From: Asparagopsis taxiformis
Taxonomy: Eukaryota > Rhodophyta > Florideophyceae > Bonnemaisoniales > Bonnemaisoniaceae
Direction: 5' to 3'
DNA length: 64,000 nt
NCBI GenBank assembly: GCA_030407315.1
Contig: JALQPE010001906.1
Span: 54,390-118,389 of the forward strand
Shown here: positions 30,198-42,764 of the stretch, one piece after another
How positions within the stretch are numbered: position 1 is the first letter of the stretch
Layout: every line of letters starts with the position of its first letter
The notes under the pieces: model-generated
The model's input: only the letters and a program-made list of their open reading frames with translations
Databases searched by the model: none
Told to the model about the DNA's origin: nothing
Made by a program: the position numbers and the translations under genes

Positions 30198-32880
30198 TCA
30201 TCGGTCTATGAAGCTTTGATCTATGCAATTCACTACCTTTGTTTCTGCTTTCCCCTTGCCCGCCCTCTGCCCCGCTACCCAGCTCCCAAAATTCGACCGC
30301 AGTGCATGAACAAATCGATCCGCCTGCACGCACATTGCCGCGTCTACCAATCCCGACATGCCCATTGCATCTTGACTGACTCCAAACTCCTCTGGATTAA
30401 ACCAATCAACTGTCTTCAACTCTTCTGAAGTTCTTTTCTTCGTCGCATTCGTCGCCAGATAAGCACGAATCGACGCCGTTTCTCCGCCCTTCCACCCGTG
30501 ATTATACATATCAGATACAATATAAAACACAGCACTATTCCCAAGCCCTTCGGCTTGTCGTTTCGCCTCTAATATCACTTCTTCCGTGCAATTCGCAATC
30601 CAGACGGATCAGCAGCTCGGCCAGAAGCACCATGACGCGCGTGTCGTCCGCGTGCGCGAGCGCCGGCTCGCACAGCGCGATCGCAAGATGTAGAAGCTTC
30701 TTGTCGCCGCTTTGACGCCCGAGTTGCGCCGCGACGCGTCGCAGCCGCGCGATGTACGACACGTCGTGTCGTATGCACATCGCGCATAGCTGCATGGCGC
30801 GCGCGGGGTCGCATGCAACCCCGCGTAAGCCTTGCAGTAGGATTTGTGCGAGCAGGAATATGGCGGAGAGGTCGTGTCGTGCGCTGAGGCAGACGTTTAG
30901 TAGACGTTGCGATATGGATGGGTTGTGTACGTATTGAGATGTTTCGACGCAGATTTTTTGCGCGATGCGGATGATGATCTCGCAGCATATGTTGTTGTTT
31001 ACATAGCGTTCGCAGAGACGGATTGCGCGATTTACGTCGCTAGCTTCTGTGCAACCGCACATGATTTCCACGCCAGTTTCGATCGCGCATGGATCGTCCC
31101 ATTTCTCCATGCACATTTCGCAGATTCTTATGGACAACGGCATGTTTTTGGCAACGCGCGTCGTACCCTTGCCGATTTCCTCCGCGAGATGAAGTGCTCT
31201 GTCGCAAGACACGTCGCTATCGATTAGTTTGCCGCAAAGCCGTAGTGCGTGGTCCGTGTTACGATTCGCTTTGTTTGAACACAGTAATTTGACGAGCATG
31301 ACGATGGCCTCTGCGTTGTTGGATTTGTCGACGCAGATTTGTAGTAGACGAATCGTGAGTGCAGTGTCCGTTTGCTTGCACGATTTTGCACAATCCATTT
31401 GTTTTGCGATACCGACCACTTTGTCGCTACAGTCCCTCCTCTTCTCCAACGCACATTCACAGAGCCATACGGCACGTTCACTGTCCTTTGCAATGCCTAG
31501 ATCTCCAGTGATGAGATATTCCGCAAGTGTAACCATAGCGGCTGCGCCATGTTTACTGTCGATGAACAGTTCCAACAGACGCATCACGAGCGCACCATTA
31601 CCCGCATCGCTAAATGCAATCGACTCTGCAAGATCCTCGAGCTTTTCACAATATGATTCCAAACCAACCAACTGACGACATAGTTGAATGCCCCGCTCAA
31701 TATCCAAAACTTCTTTCGTTTGAAGCACGACATCCGCAAGAGCCAGTGTCGATTCTGATTTGAAATCCTTCATATTCATGCATTTCTCCAACAACAAAAC
31801 GGCAAACGACGGATTCCTCACCATTCCGCTGTATAATCTTGGACATCTGAAACTTGACACAATCACTCCCAAAAGCTCTATCCACCAAATTCATCGCACA
31901 ATCCACGTCCTTTTCCACGCCCGGAGCGCCCTTTAACAGCAGTTCAGACAATGTAAGCATAGCGGCCGCATCGTTCCCCTCGCAATACTCATCTGACACA
32001 GATACACAGCTAGCTGCACATTGGCCGGAATCTGCGATGTTCCATAGGCGATTTTGCGCACCAACACAGCCGTTGATAGTGAATACTCCCAGCGAACACT
32101 GGCGGCTCGTTCACATAGACGTATCGCACGCGTGGCGTCTCTGGCGACACCGGAAGCGCCGCTCAGAAGGATTTCCGCGAGTGGTATCATTGCATCACAC
32201 TCGTCCCATCGTTCCACGCATGCCTGTAGCAAGCACGCGGCTAGTGCGGCGTCTCGTGGGAGGTTGGACGATCCGTACATCAGCTCGTTGCATATCTCGA
32301 TAATCGGCATCGGCTCTTCACATCGCTCGACATACATGGTGAACAGACGCTTTGCGCGCGACACATCGCGTTTCGGCTGCATGATATCGGATATGAGTAA
32401 TCGAGCGAGCCAGAACATTGCCTCCAGATGCTGGCCGACGTCAATGCTCATTTGATAATAGTTCATCGCGCGCAAGACGTCCATTGGAACGTCTTTCTCG
32501 CCGACGTCATAGATCATTGCCAGCTCGAACATCGTGCACGCGTCATTGTCTAGTTGTATGGCGCGTTGATACAGATCTACGGCTCGTACGAAATCCTGCT
32601 CGCAGAACTTACCGTCGGAATACATGCGTGCCAGATCGAACATGGCGCCGGGATGGTTGCCTTCAACGACGCAACGTTGGAACAGTTGCATGGCGCGTTG
32701 GCCGTCGTGCATGTTTTCGGAGACGTGTACAATGGTTGCGAGACGATACATGGCTCCGATGTGGTTGTGCTCCTCGACGCAGCGCTCGTACAATTGCTCG
32801 GCGGCGTACATGTCGGTTGCGACGCGCAGATTGTCGCCGGGACAACTGTACGGCTGTAGTCTTTCCGCGATGGAAAACAT
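30198..32880 (-). CDS. Sel1-repeat protein with several frame changes
   Basis: Starting at an ATG at 32,880, tandem Sel1-like helical repeats of about 36-45 residues fill the protein, with the pattern A..L...C(V)E.G...AM..LA.....G. Examples are EEHNHIGAMYRLATIV and EGNHPGAMFDLARMYSDG. Three frame changes are needed: near 31,985 (after LAVYLCQM), near 31,845 (before MVRNPSFAVLLLEKC) and near 30,600 (before EEVILEAKRQAEGLGNS). The first two cancel, so only about 140 bp is read in another frame, and it still encodes a good Sel1 repeat (GNDAAAMLTLSELLLKG). Sel1 proteins are scaffolds in signalling or protein quality control; the partner is unknown. The breaks may be real decay or sequence errors. 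The pieces together would exceed 870 residues. Confidence 0.7.
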
Positions 32881-33379
32881 GGTGCTTGCACGCTAGCCAA
32901 GGATAACGCGGCGTTGCTTTCGTCGATTTGGCATCGTTTTAACATGATTGTTGTGCAGTTGATGTGGTCGGGATCGATGCAAAATGTATTGCGATGATGC
33001 GTCGGTTTGCATTGTACTTTAGTCGACGCGTTGCGTTGTGCGGCATAAAAATTGACCGCTGCACAGAGACGGACGTCTGTGTGTGTGTTTCGCTAACTGC
33101 TGGACACGTGGACACGTGGGATCTCAAATGGGCAGATTGCTCCCGCGCCGTGATCGATTGTTTGCATTAAGCGTTAAACTTGGTATTGGCCTAAGCTTGG
33201 ATACACCTTTACAGGACTAAAATATAGTGTCGCAATTGCAGACAGAGCACCTTGTGCATACACTATTCTCCCTGTACTTCTCTGTACACTACTGAAATAG
33301 CCATGTGCAGCGGTTGCTCGGCAAGTTGCACTGCACATGGCCAAGTAGAACTTAGCGTGCCATGTGTGCAACGTGTGGT
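32881..33379. other. Intergenic region with a stem-loop
   Basis: Upstream of the Sel1 gene. A perfect 11-bp stem (GCCATGTGCAG / CTGCACATGGC) with a 20-nt loop lies at 33,300-33,341. I see no gene. Confidence 0.5.
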
Positions 33380-33470
33380 CATATGAGCCAATAGGGATAG
33401 AGTATTTCGTAAAGTAGCGTACTGTACTGTGCCAAGTGGGCGAGTAGATTATGAGATTCGCTGCTGCTGA

Positions 33471-33644
33471 ATTTTTTTATTGGGTAATTGGGGCTTGATT
33501 TTTGGATGTAATTAAGAAGAAAAACGGGTCTATTGGCTAGGAAAGACTTTCAGCGACCATGAAATACAATAGAAATTTAATAGTGATTCTAGGTAAATCG
33601 TTACTATAAGGAGAACAAGAACTAAACGCGCGCTTCGCGCGCGT
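33471..33644. repeat. Repeat X, left copy, with GC hairpin
   Basis: 33,471-33,612 matches 40,921-41,065 (same direction). It ends in TTACTATAAGGAGAACAAG followed by a GC hairpin at 33,626-33,644 (8-bp stem ACGCGCGC/GCGCGCGT, 3-nt loop). X is a diverged relative of the second half of repeat Y. Confidence 0.75.
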
Positions 33645-33831
33645 CTGGAGTGCGGCGGGGTCGGGGGATGCGGTGGGCGAGGGGATCGCGGAGGGTGGTG
33701 GGAGCGAGGAGGGGTGGCGGGGTGTGCTGGCGCGCGCGGAGCAGCGCAGGGTTGCTGGTGGATGCAGCGAGTATGGGACAGCGTGTCGCATGGGGTGGGT
33801 TAGCGTGGCTGTGGCCACTGATACAGTAGGG

Positions 33832-34233
33832 CGAAATTGGTAGCAATTTACGATGACACTGAGTGTCGTTGATAGTGGTATGGGCAGGGCGTACACTGTG
33901 ATAGTGTATGGTGTAGTGTAGGTGGATGGGGAAGTGTATGGGTGACAGTGTTGTGGCGCAACCAGTAAACGTACAGTTTTGTGGTGTGCAGCCTACACTG
34001 ATATGGCAAGTGGACGAACAGATGTCGAGGTTTGCTGCTGCTGCTGCTGCTGAATTTTATTAGTGGGGCATTGGAATGTTGAATTGGAATAAATGGAGCA
34101 GATGTAGTGTGATAATACAGTAGTGGGTGGTACAGTAGAATGTAGAAATTTAGTTGAAAGTGGAGGGGAAACAGAGCAAATCATTACTATAGTGAGAACA
34201 AGGAACACAGACGTTTGCGCGCGCTGCGCGCGC
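33832..34233. repeat. Repeat Y, left copy, with GC hairpin
   Basis: About 360 bp (33,832-34,190) matches 40,556-40,920 in direct orientation, on the other side of the helicase gene. It begins with two small stem-loops, AAATTG/CAATTT and GACACT/AGTGTC. It ends near CATTACTATAGTGAGAA and is followed by a GC hairpin at 34,217-34,233. Confidence 0.8.
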
Positions 34234-37200
34234 GCCCTCTCTGTTTTCAATTTGATTTGAAATGAAATTGATTCTTTACCCTCCTGTCATTCAATACCAT
34301 GGCCGAGAATGTCATCTAGACCCTCTCCGCCTTGATTCATCACTATCGATAACAGCTCAACTACTACTGCTGCTCCCTTCCGCAAACGCTTCAGGGAACA
34401 CAGGGTTCCCTACAGCTACAGGCATATCATGTATGGTCTCGGCCCCGATCGGAGTATCCTCACTCTTGTGCAGCAGAAGCACGTGGTTCGATTTGCGTAC
34501 GCGAGACAGTGCAACGTATAGCTGCTCGTTGGAGAAAAAGTTGGAGCTGGGATCGACCACTAACTTTTTCATCGTCTGCCCTTGCGACTTGTGAACCGTT
34601 GCGGCAAACGCCAGTTTTATCGGGAACTGTCTCCTCAGCACTTTCACCACCCGTAAACTCGAATGCAAAGTCTATCCGATGCAGGAGAAAGTTTGATGTC
34701 GTCTCATGCTCATCTTTCCGAGCAAGCAGTATTGTCTTTCTACCCATCTTCTCAACCGTAAACATGCACCCATTCACAATGTGCGGGTGCAAAACGTTGC
34801 GGATAACCATCACCGGACACCCTTCTTTGAGCTCGAGCTTGTGCGGAGGAACACCCGAAGGCGTATAGCAGTACGTCATTTCCGGAACGACCACATCCTG
34901 TACCGGATTCTGTTGCGTCGGGGGCTTCGGTTTGATGACTGTCGCAGAGTAAAACTTTCTCGAACGCCCAGGAAATTTGGCCAATGCCTTTTCGTTGTGC
35001 TCCTCCACCAATGCGTTTGTAGGACACACAATCATGCGATCGAGATCCACATCGTGTTTGTTCCCAGACGAAATACATCTCCAGAGCAAGTTGTACGCTG
35101 CATTGCGGTCCCCGGTAGATCGCAACGGAAGCTTTGCGCTCGAATCAAATGTGCCCTTGGCCAGCTTCATCAGTAGTCGTGCAAACTCGGCGTCATCTGC
35201 TTGCCGCACTTGACGCGTAATCCGAACAATCTGCATTGATCCCCACAGCGGAGATGACCATGGAAGCTCATCAAGCAATGCGACGTTGATGTAACTCTGG
35301 TTGCCATGCTCGTCATCCACTAGTCGCCGTGATGGAACAACGGGAAGCAACTGCAAGTAGTCGCCAGAAAACACAACCGTGATTCCGCCAAACAGCGGTC
35401 TACTCGACACAGACGATTCTTCATTCTCATCCGCCCCGCTGCTACTCACACGAAGGTCCTTCAGAATTGTGTCCACATGCTCAAACAGAATCTTCTGCAT
35501 CATCGAAGACTCGTCGACAATCAGCAACGACGTTTTGCGAATGAGACTTCCACGCTGAGTGTTTGGACCGTATTTCGAAAGACGTGCATGCTGTTCAGTG
35601 CTGTCCTGGTCATCCACTCCGATTCCGAGCAAACTGTGAAGCGTTCGACCTCCCTTGTACAGCGCTGCTGCGATACCAGTGGTAGCAGTGATCTCAACAA
35701 AGAAGCCCTCTGCCATTGCAGCGTCTCGGAGCAGAGACAACAGATACGTTTTTCCAGTCCCTGCACGCCCCTGCAGGAAGAATGCCTTCCCATCCGTCTC
35801 CAGCATGTTTTCGTTCGCACGAAAGTGAACCGTGTCCATGATTCTGTCAAATACACCCCTCTGTTGTTGGTTCAACGTCTGGATACGACTGTCGATACTA
35901 CTGCGAGCATCGTCGCCCGACAGGTACTGAATCTCCTGACCCGCACGATCCACCTCCGCAGTCTGAACTGCAGACGGAAGAATGTCCTTGAAGAATTGCA
36001 TATCGCGCAGAAGCTTCCCGCCGTGTTGGTCCGATATCGCAAACAGCCTCCTCACCAGCTCCCTTTGCTTCTCCGCCGTAGACGGTCGATAGATGTCCGA
36101 CATCAGATGTTGAGCATGCCTCGTGTACATGTGCACTGGATCGCCACCCTGCTGGTATAGTGTGACCAGCTGGAAGCACAGATTTGATGGCGTGCTCATC
36201 ATCTGCACCGCCTCGTCAAAGCTCTTCTCAAATTCATTTCCGTCCATGTACAATCCCAGAGCCACAGCAGCATTTCGAAATGAACTGTGCAAATGCCCCT
36301 CCACAGTCTTAGCGTCGTTGTACGAGGAGACCGCCTTGTGTAGGAGGATGAGACGTAGGGCAAACAGCTCAGAATTGGACGGCGGTACAAACCGAATCCT
36401 CGCAACCGCTTCATGCTCAGAGCCCCTCTCAATCACGTAGAACGGTAGTGATCCAGAGTCACGCGGCGGTAGCACACTTTCGCGTCGCTGCGCTGCCGTC
36501 AGTTTCTTCGTCACTCTCACCTTCTCCATATAGTCGAGGAATTTCAATAAACTGTACGATGCAGGACGTTTAAAGTATCGCAGCAGCATCGAATCGTTGG
36601 GCGTCGTACTCGGTAAGCTCGGGTTACGAAGAATCAACTGCCGCTCTCCGTCCAGATGAATCGTGTACGCATTGACTGTGGGATGTATCCGTACGTGTCG
36701 AAACTCAAACAGCGACCATGCCGCCTCTACAGACCCTGTGACCCGCGCTCGCATGAACAAACGAATGTCGTTTTGAATGTTGTCCCGTGCAGCGTTCCGC
36801 GCTGTTGCTGGCGCCGACACACGTGTGCGTGTAATTTCTCGCGACTCATCCCGCGTGTGCACAAACACGTCGTGCAGCTTTGGAGGTTTAAACGTGTATT
36901 TCATCAGATACGCTACCGCTCCACCGCCTTGCGTTCGTTCCACGTTGATGTGACACCTGTACCGTTTCGTCAGCTTTGGATTGTACGGCACAACTTTCAG
37001 GTCCTCTGCGCTCCTGCGCCGATACACAATTCGATCGCACGTCTCGTCCACATACGTAGTCGGGTTCACCTGTAGATACTCGTATCCAAACCGGCACTTT
37101 CCGTTTCTTGTTCTCCCCCGGCAGTATGGAGAGTGCCTGTGCATGTTGAACTTTTTCACCAGCTGCCGAAGCTCCGGATCCTCCTGCTCGGAAGGTAGCT

Positions 37201-40200
37201 CGGCACTGATCATGCCATCGATCTCGTCCATGTCTTCGAGCACGCCGCCTTCAAGGAACAGAAGAATGTGGTGGTGAGGCGTGTTTCGAGCCTGAAACTC
37301 TAGCTTGCATGCAATCCCAATGCACGCCCTCCCAAAGTAGTGCTCCGCGTTTTTCTCCACTTCACTCATCACATCGTTCGCCATTTGGTTGTACACTCGA
37401 GCAACTACGTCGGGTCGGTCAAACACTCTCGGTCTCTCACCAGTCGCAAACAGTGCAGAGCGGTTGCGCGTCTCAAGCCCGAGGCGTCCCATTTCCTCTC
37501 TCCACGGGTTCATCGTCAACGTGATCAACAGCGACGGCGGCTGACGTCTCGACACCAGTACTTGAACATCCAACAGTTTACTTTTCCAATATGCAGGCGA
37601 GTTGATGTGGTTGTCGGGTAGGAACAACCGCCCAGGCTGGAAACTCTCGTCGTCTTCAAGCGTATTCTCGACCAGTTCGCGTTCAGATACAATCCTTCCG
37701 ATCTGTTGCGATTCGATAAACTGCAATCGCAGGTCCTCGATATTCGTCACCGTGCGCAGTAGCCACACTTGCAGAAGGACTCCAGAGTTGAGCAGAATAT
37801 TGTCGGTGTACAGACGCCGTTTCACATGCTCAGCCCTTGTCATCTTTTCCATCCGCTTTGTCAATGCATCCGCAGACGATGATGGGTTCCTCTTTGCTTG
37901 TAAGTACTCGTCCATGTCAAACGGTTTCTGCCCATCCCCATACGGGTACAGAAGAGGGAAAGCGCCTTTCTCTGCAAGCCTGCTCGACGGTTTCAATGTT
38001 CGGTACGTAAGCACTCGCCTTCTTCCACCTTCGGACCTCGCCGTGTCGCTCTGTTCAACCAGTTGTGCCATATCCGTTTGTGTCGAGAATAGTCCGTTTT
38101 GTTGCACCGTAAACGCCTGCAGATATGTCGGCATCCCCGGTGTGTCCTCCACCAGTGGTCCGCCTTCTCTCTCGGTTTGCACAGTTCCGACGTGCCGCCC
38201 CGCATAGTTCTGAACGACAATGCCCTCATTGTTCACTGCGTCTGTCGACACATCAATGTCTGCTCCTTGCACTGTGGTCTGCAGCTCACTGCTCGCACCG
38301 CTACTTTCCCCTCGTGTTTGGAATATAGAGCGATACTCTTCACGCAGTATGTGCGGTCTGGGCCGCATGTGCCTCTTCAGCACTCCCACAGCATGTTTCA
38401 CATCCGGATGCTGCACAGAATTCCGAATCATTTCAGATCGATAGTCGTTCGTTCGCAGACTGGGACCTCTCTCGCTCGACCTCAGAAACGTGTACCGGTT
38501 GTTCATATTCAATGGAACAGCTACTGCCGCATTCCCGTACAGGTGCATGAACGACGGCCCTCCGCCCCTCACATACTTGGTATCCATGAACGTCAGTACA
38601 GTGGAGAACAATGAATTGATCTGCACAGACTTTCGCTGAAACACTCGCAGCGAGTACAGACCTTTCAGCGTGTCGTTTGTGTGACGTCTCCGGAATGAGA
38701 TTCCCGGAAACTGACGACTCCCACCACAGCACACCCCTTCATTCTCGTTCCCAAACAGAGCTGTCCCGCAGTATCGACAGTACACAATTCGCATCGTCCA
38801 CTCACGATATGCACATCTCGACAACGTATGTGAAGTGCTTCCACATCTTCTACACGCCCGATCTCTGCCAGACGTCTCGGATCGATGTGCATCCGCATCC
38901 CATATATAGTGCACGGGGTATGCAATATTTTTCGCTGCTGCTGCTTCTGCAAGGTGCACCGTGTCGAGTCGTGATGTGGAAGCGGGTTGCGATGATGATG
39001 AGGGTTGATGTTGTTGCTGTCCTGCCGTAGCACTGAGTGGTTGTAACACTGGGATATTGGGCATTATCTGGTCCTCTTCCTCAGGAGGAATAGTAGCAGT
39101 TGGTCGCGTTGGGTTGTTGGGTATGATGCGATCGTCGTCATCGGCGGCGGGACGGATAGTTGGGCGTGCAGGTACATTGGGCATGATCCGGTCCTCGTCC
39201 TCGTCATCAGCGGTGGGACGGACAGTTTGTTGCGGTGGAATATTGGGCATGATCCGGTCCTCATCTTCATCGCCGGCGGCACCAGTCACAGTTGGTTTTA
39301 CAGGCACATTTGGCTCTATCTGATCTTCATCTTCAGCTCCAGTAGTGCTGAAGTCCACCGCAGGTCCAACTGGAACATGATCGCCTTCCGCTTCGACGTT
39401 ACCGCGATCAGGCTCTGGTACAGTAGGACCACCTCGGTTCACAGACTTTGGGCGTCCAGCTCCGCGCCTTGCACCTCCGCTGTTGACTCGCTTCCCTCCG
39501 CTGTTGCTCCTCTTCCCTCCGCTGTTCTTCCGTGCACCACCACTATTGACTCGCTTCCCTCCGCTGTTCTTCCGGACACCGCCGCTGTTCGCTCTAGGTC
39601 CTCCGCTATTCTCTCTCGGCCCTCCTCGGCCTCGCCATACGACTGGCGGGCGTTCTTCCGTCGGTTTCGCTTTCACCATTAGCCAAATTTTGACAGCGTC
39701 TCCCCCTCTTTTCGTTCACTTCAGTTATGCAGTTTCGCTCGCTTTTGCCTTTGGGAGCCACCCCTTTTTCGGCCAGTTTTGGGTCTTGCAACCACGCTTT
39801 CCACTTTGGGTTTGCACCCCGGCGGCACGAGTATCCACCAATTTGCCTGCAGGCGGATCAGGACTTGTGCTCCTCCAGTTTCCCTTCTCTGGAGCGTTTT
39901 GGCACACGACTGCAGGCTTCAGTACTTTGAAAACTTCCGTTCACCCACAGCCGCGCGCCGCCGCCGCTCTCGTGTGTTTCCAACGGTGTCACCCGTCGAG
40001 CTGCTCCTTCCCCGAGTAGCTTGGGACTCGGCACAGTACTCGGGTATAGTGGGGAGTTCGAGGGGGGCGTATCTTCCTACAGCAACCGCGGGCTGATCGA
40101 CGGAAGGCGTTTCCCACCCGCCGGTGCGCCAGAGAGCCACAGCAACGGACCGGCTTGCTCTGAAACTGATTATCCTTCCGGATATCTTTCGCTCGCACGC

Positions 40201-40556
40201 GCTCGCAACCGGGAATTTTTTCGACTCGACCGCACAGCGACCACTTGTTTTATAGACATGTACAGTACAGTCTACCATCTACTTTGCATAACACAACAAA
40301 CATTTACTCGATTTGTTGTCATTACATACAGCACTACAGTCCTATTCTTAGTTGACACACTGTCAGTGCAGTGCTATTTTTATTATTCTCAAAAAATACT
40401 ACTACAATTTACATATGTACTGTGCGTATTTGAGCGCGCGCCACCCACGCGGAGCACCACACCTATGCAGTGATGTTCCATTCACCAGCCCGTTTATGTA
40501 ACTGGACACCCATACACGTGTGTACTGTGCCGACATATGCACTGTACACACAGTGC
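34190..40556 (-). mobile_element. Helitron-like rolling-circle element (approximate bounds)
   Basis: Defined by a Rep-Pif1 helicase gene on the minus strand, with a GC-rich hairpin on its 3' side (34,217-34,233), as Helitrons have near their 3' end. The exact 5' TC and 3' CTRR ends could not be fixed. Direct repeats of about 360 bp (Y) lie immediately outside, and may belong to the element or to neighbouring relatives. The region 39,680-40,555 upstream of the gene holds no other ORF I can support. Confidence 0.7.
34357..39679 (-). CDS. Helitron Rep/Pif1-helicase protein, C-terminus in a second frame
   Basis: The main frame runs 39,679-34,460 (1,739 codons). The N-terminus has about ten NSGGxR-type repeats ending in an AT-hook-like GRPKS. 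Acidic degenerate repeats (DEDRIMPNIP) and Cys-pair zinc motifs near residue 275 follow. The Helitron-like Rep region contains the HUH motif in PHHHILLF (about 800-806) and the tyrosine motif YLMKYTFK (about 922-930). The Pif1 helicase follows with Walker A GRAGTGKT (about 1303), Walker B LLIVDESSMM, and the GDYLQLLPV motif. Near 34,650 the frame changes: the conserved end (FPIKLAFAATVHKSQGQT, YVALSRV) is in the frame covering 34,668-34,357. This suggests a single-base indel, so the copy may be inactive. Confidence 0.9.
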
Positions 40557-40920
40557 GAAATTGGTAGCAATTTACGATGACACTGAGTGTCGTTCATAGT
40601 GGTATGGCCAGAGCGTACACTGTGATAGTGTATGGTGTAGTGTAGGTGGATAAGGAAGTGTATGGGTGACAGTGTTGTGGCGCAACAAGTAAACGTAGAG
40701 TGTTATGGTGTGCGGCCTACACTGATATGGCAAGTGGACGAACAGATGTCGAGGTTTGCTGCTGCTGTTGCTGGTGAATTTTGTAAGTGGGGCATTGGAA
40801 TGTTGAATTGGAATAAATGGAGCAGATATAGTGTGATAATACAGTAGTGGGTGGTACAGTAAAAGGTAGAAATTTAGTTGAAAGTGGAGGGGAAACAGAC
40901 ACAATCATTACAATGGTGAG
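40556..40920. repeat. Repeat Y, right copy
   Basis: A direct repeat of 33,832-34,190 with scattered differences, starting GCGAAATTGGTAGC. It runs straight into repeat X and lacks the GC hairpin of the left copy. Confidence 0.8.
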
Positions 40921-41065
40921 AATTTTATTGGGTAATTGGGGGTTGAATTTTGGATGTAATTATGAAGGAAAACGGGTTTATTGGCTAGGAAAGACTCTCA
41001 GCGACCATGAAATACAGTAGAAATTTAATAGTGATTCTAGGTAAATCGTTACTAAAAGGAGAAAG
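40921..41065. repeat. Repeat X, right copy
   Basis: Matches 33,471-33,612 and is contiguous with repeat Y here. It ends TTACTAAAAGGAGAAAG without the GC hairpin. Confidence 0.75.
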
Positions 41066-41388
41066 ATGCGTACTACCAATGAGAATACACCCAAGCTACA
41101 GTTCCAATTTTAAAAAAATCTACACTTTTCATCTCAATATTAACACCAAAGTATGCAATGTTGAACACCAGTCGCGACAGTCATTCAAAACACTGCAGTC
41201 ATCAGTTCTTTCGAGCTCATGACTTTTAAAATAAATATTTCGAAAGCGACCATATAATATGTTCACTTCCAAAACTCCTAGAAAATTGATCTAAACCATA
41301 ACAATTGATTAATTGCAGATTGAATCATCACAGATCAACTATTTGATCAAAGATCGATATATTTCCTATTTGCCAAGCGTGAAACAAG

Positions 41389-42764
41389 ATGACCACGACT
41401 ATTCCAAACACAGGCATTCTTCATAGTAGTTGCAATCTAATAGAGTATAAAAGTAGCCACTTCCCCCAGTCCAGACCAACTCTCACCATCCACATATCTC
41501 TACAGGCCACTCATCCACTCACAGCTCAACAAAATGTCTACCAACCCTACCCCAACGTCAATAGGGCCCTTATCATGCTCAGTGACGCCGCTGGGATCCA
41601 CCATAACCGCATTCAGTCAAGCGTTCCCCGTGATGACTCGTCCGATGATGAAGTGGCAGCATGTCCGCTTCTGGACTGCTACGTGTCAAAGGGACAGCCC
41701 GATACCCTCAAAACGATGACAAATTTCACAGAGTCTGAATTTGACTATATTTGGATACGAATAAACACCCATGTTCAGTCGACATGGAATGTCGGGAGAG
41801 ATCGTAAGTCTAAGAATAAGCCGAAGGATGTTCTTTTCATGACACTCACTGCGCTCAAGCATCCTTCGACGTGGCAGATGTCTGGTTTGATGTTCGGCAT
41901 GAAAGGCCCAACCTTTCAGAAGCTGATCATGGGATACCTGGAAATAATTGGGCCGGAGCTGTACAAATTCGCAGTGACAAGAATGAACTCCAAGTACGCT
42001 ATGAAGAAGGAGATGTTGGAAGGCCAGGTTTTCTCGACGTTCGATTTCTGTCGATATGCCACGGATGTCACTTTTCAGCTGACTAATCGTCCATCTGGGA
42101 ATATGCATGAGGGAAAGCTATATTTCAGCGGGAAACAAAAGCTATACGGATACAAACCGTGGTGTGTCATTCCACGTGGATACGCTATTGGCAACAGCAA
42201 GCATCGCCCTGGGTCTATTTCGGATATTGACAACTTTTATGATAACATGGAGTTTCACGAGAGCTCCGTGGGCAAAGGCGGTGACATGGCTGCACTTGAT
42301 GATGATGGGAAATTGAATGACAGATACCATAATCAATGGGGCATATTCGGTGACAAGGGATATCAGGGTGGAACAAGACACATCAGGATAATTCATGCAG
42401 TTAAGAAGTCAATTAATGGGACTCTGACTGCTTACGAGAAGGTATTCAATGAGGAGCTGTCAAGTGACAGAATTATTGTGGAGAACTATTTTGGTCGACT
42501 GTCATGTCCAACAAGTACAAGTGGAAGGAAGACACGTACGATCTGGTTTTCCGTACTAGTGTGGCACTGAATAACATCCACATCAAGTTCAATCCGCTTC
42601 GTGACAGTGACCAGTCTTTCTATAAGTCGCTACAGAACTTTATTGCCAATACTGGAGACAACAAATCTCGTAAGAGGGCCCGCTCCCAGGAGCTCTATAG
42701 GGACAGGGTAAGGAGGAGGCTGGAGACGAAGTTTGATGACTTGCCTGGATATGATAGTATGTAG
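41389..42764 (+). pseudogene. DDE_Tnp_4-type (Harbinger/IS5-like) transposase, frame-disrupted
   Basis: The main frame (41,389-42,570) carries the catalytic pattern of DDE superfamily endonucleases: Asp in TDVTFQ (about residue 226), then FSGKQKLYGYKPWCVIP, Asp in GDKGYQGG (about 322) and Glu in IVENYFGRL (about 365). Right after GRL the homologous sequence moves to another frame (42,504-42,764, MSNKYKWKEDTYDLVF...VALNNIH), so at least one base has been lost near 42,500. The TATA box lies after the first in-frame ATG, so the true start is unclear (41,534 or 41,575). I could not find terminal inverted repeats within several hundred bases. Such enzymes catalyse cut-and-paste transposition. Confidence 0.8.
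41446..41452 (+). promoter_or_regulatory. TATA-like box before the DDE transposase
   Basis: TATAAAA 82 nt before an ATG at 41,534. If used, translation would begin at 41,534 in a frame that does not match the main transposase frame, implying another frame change near the N-terminus. Confidence 0.4.
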
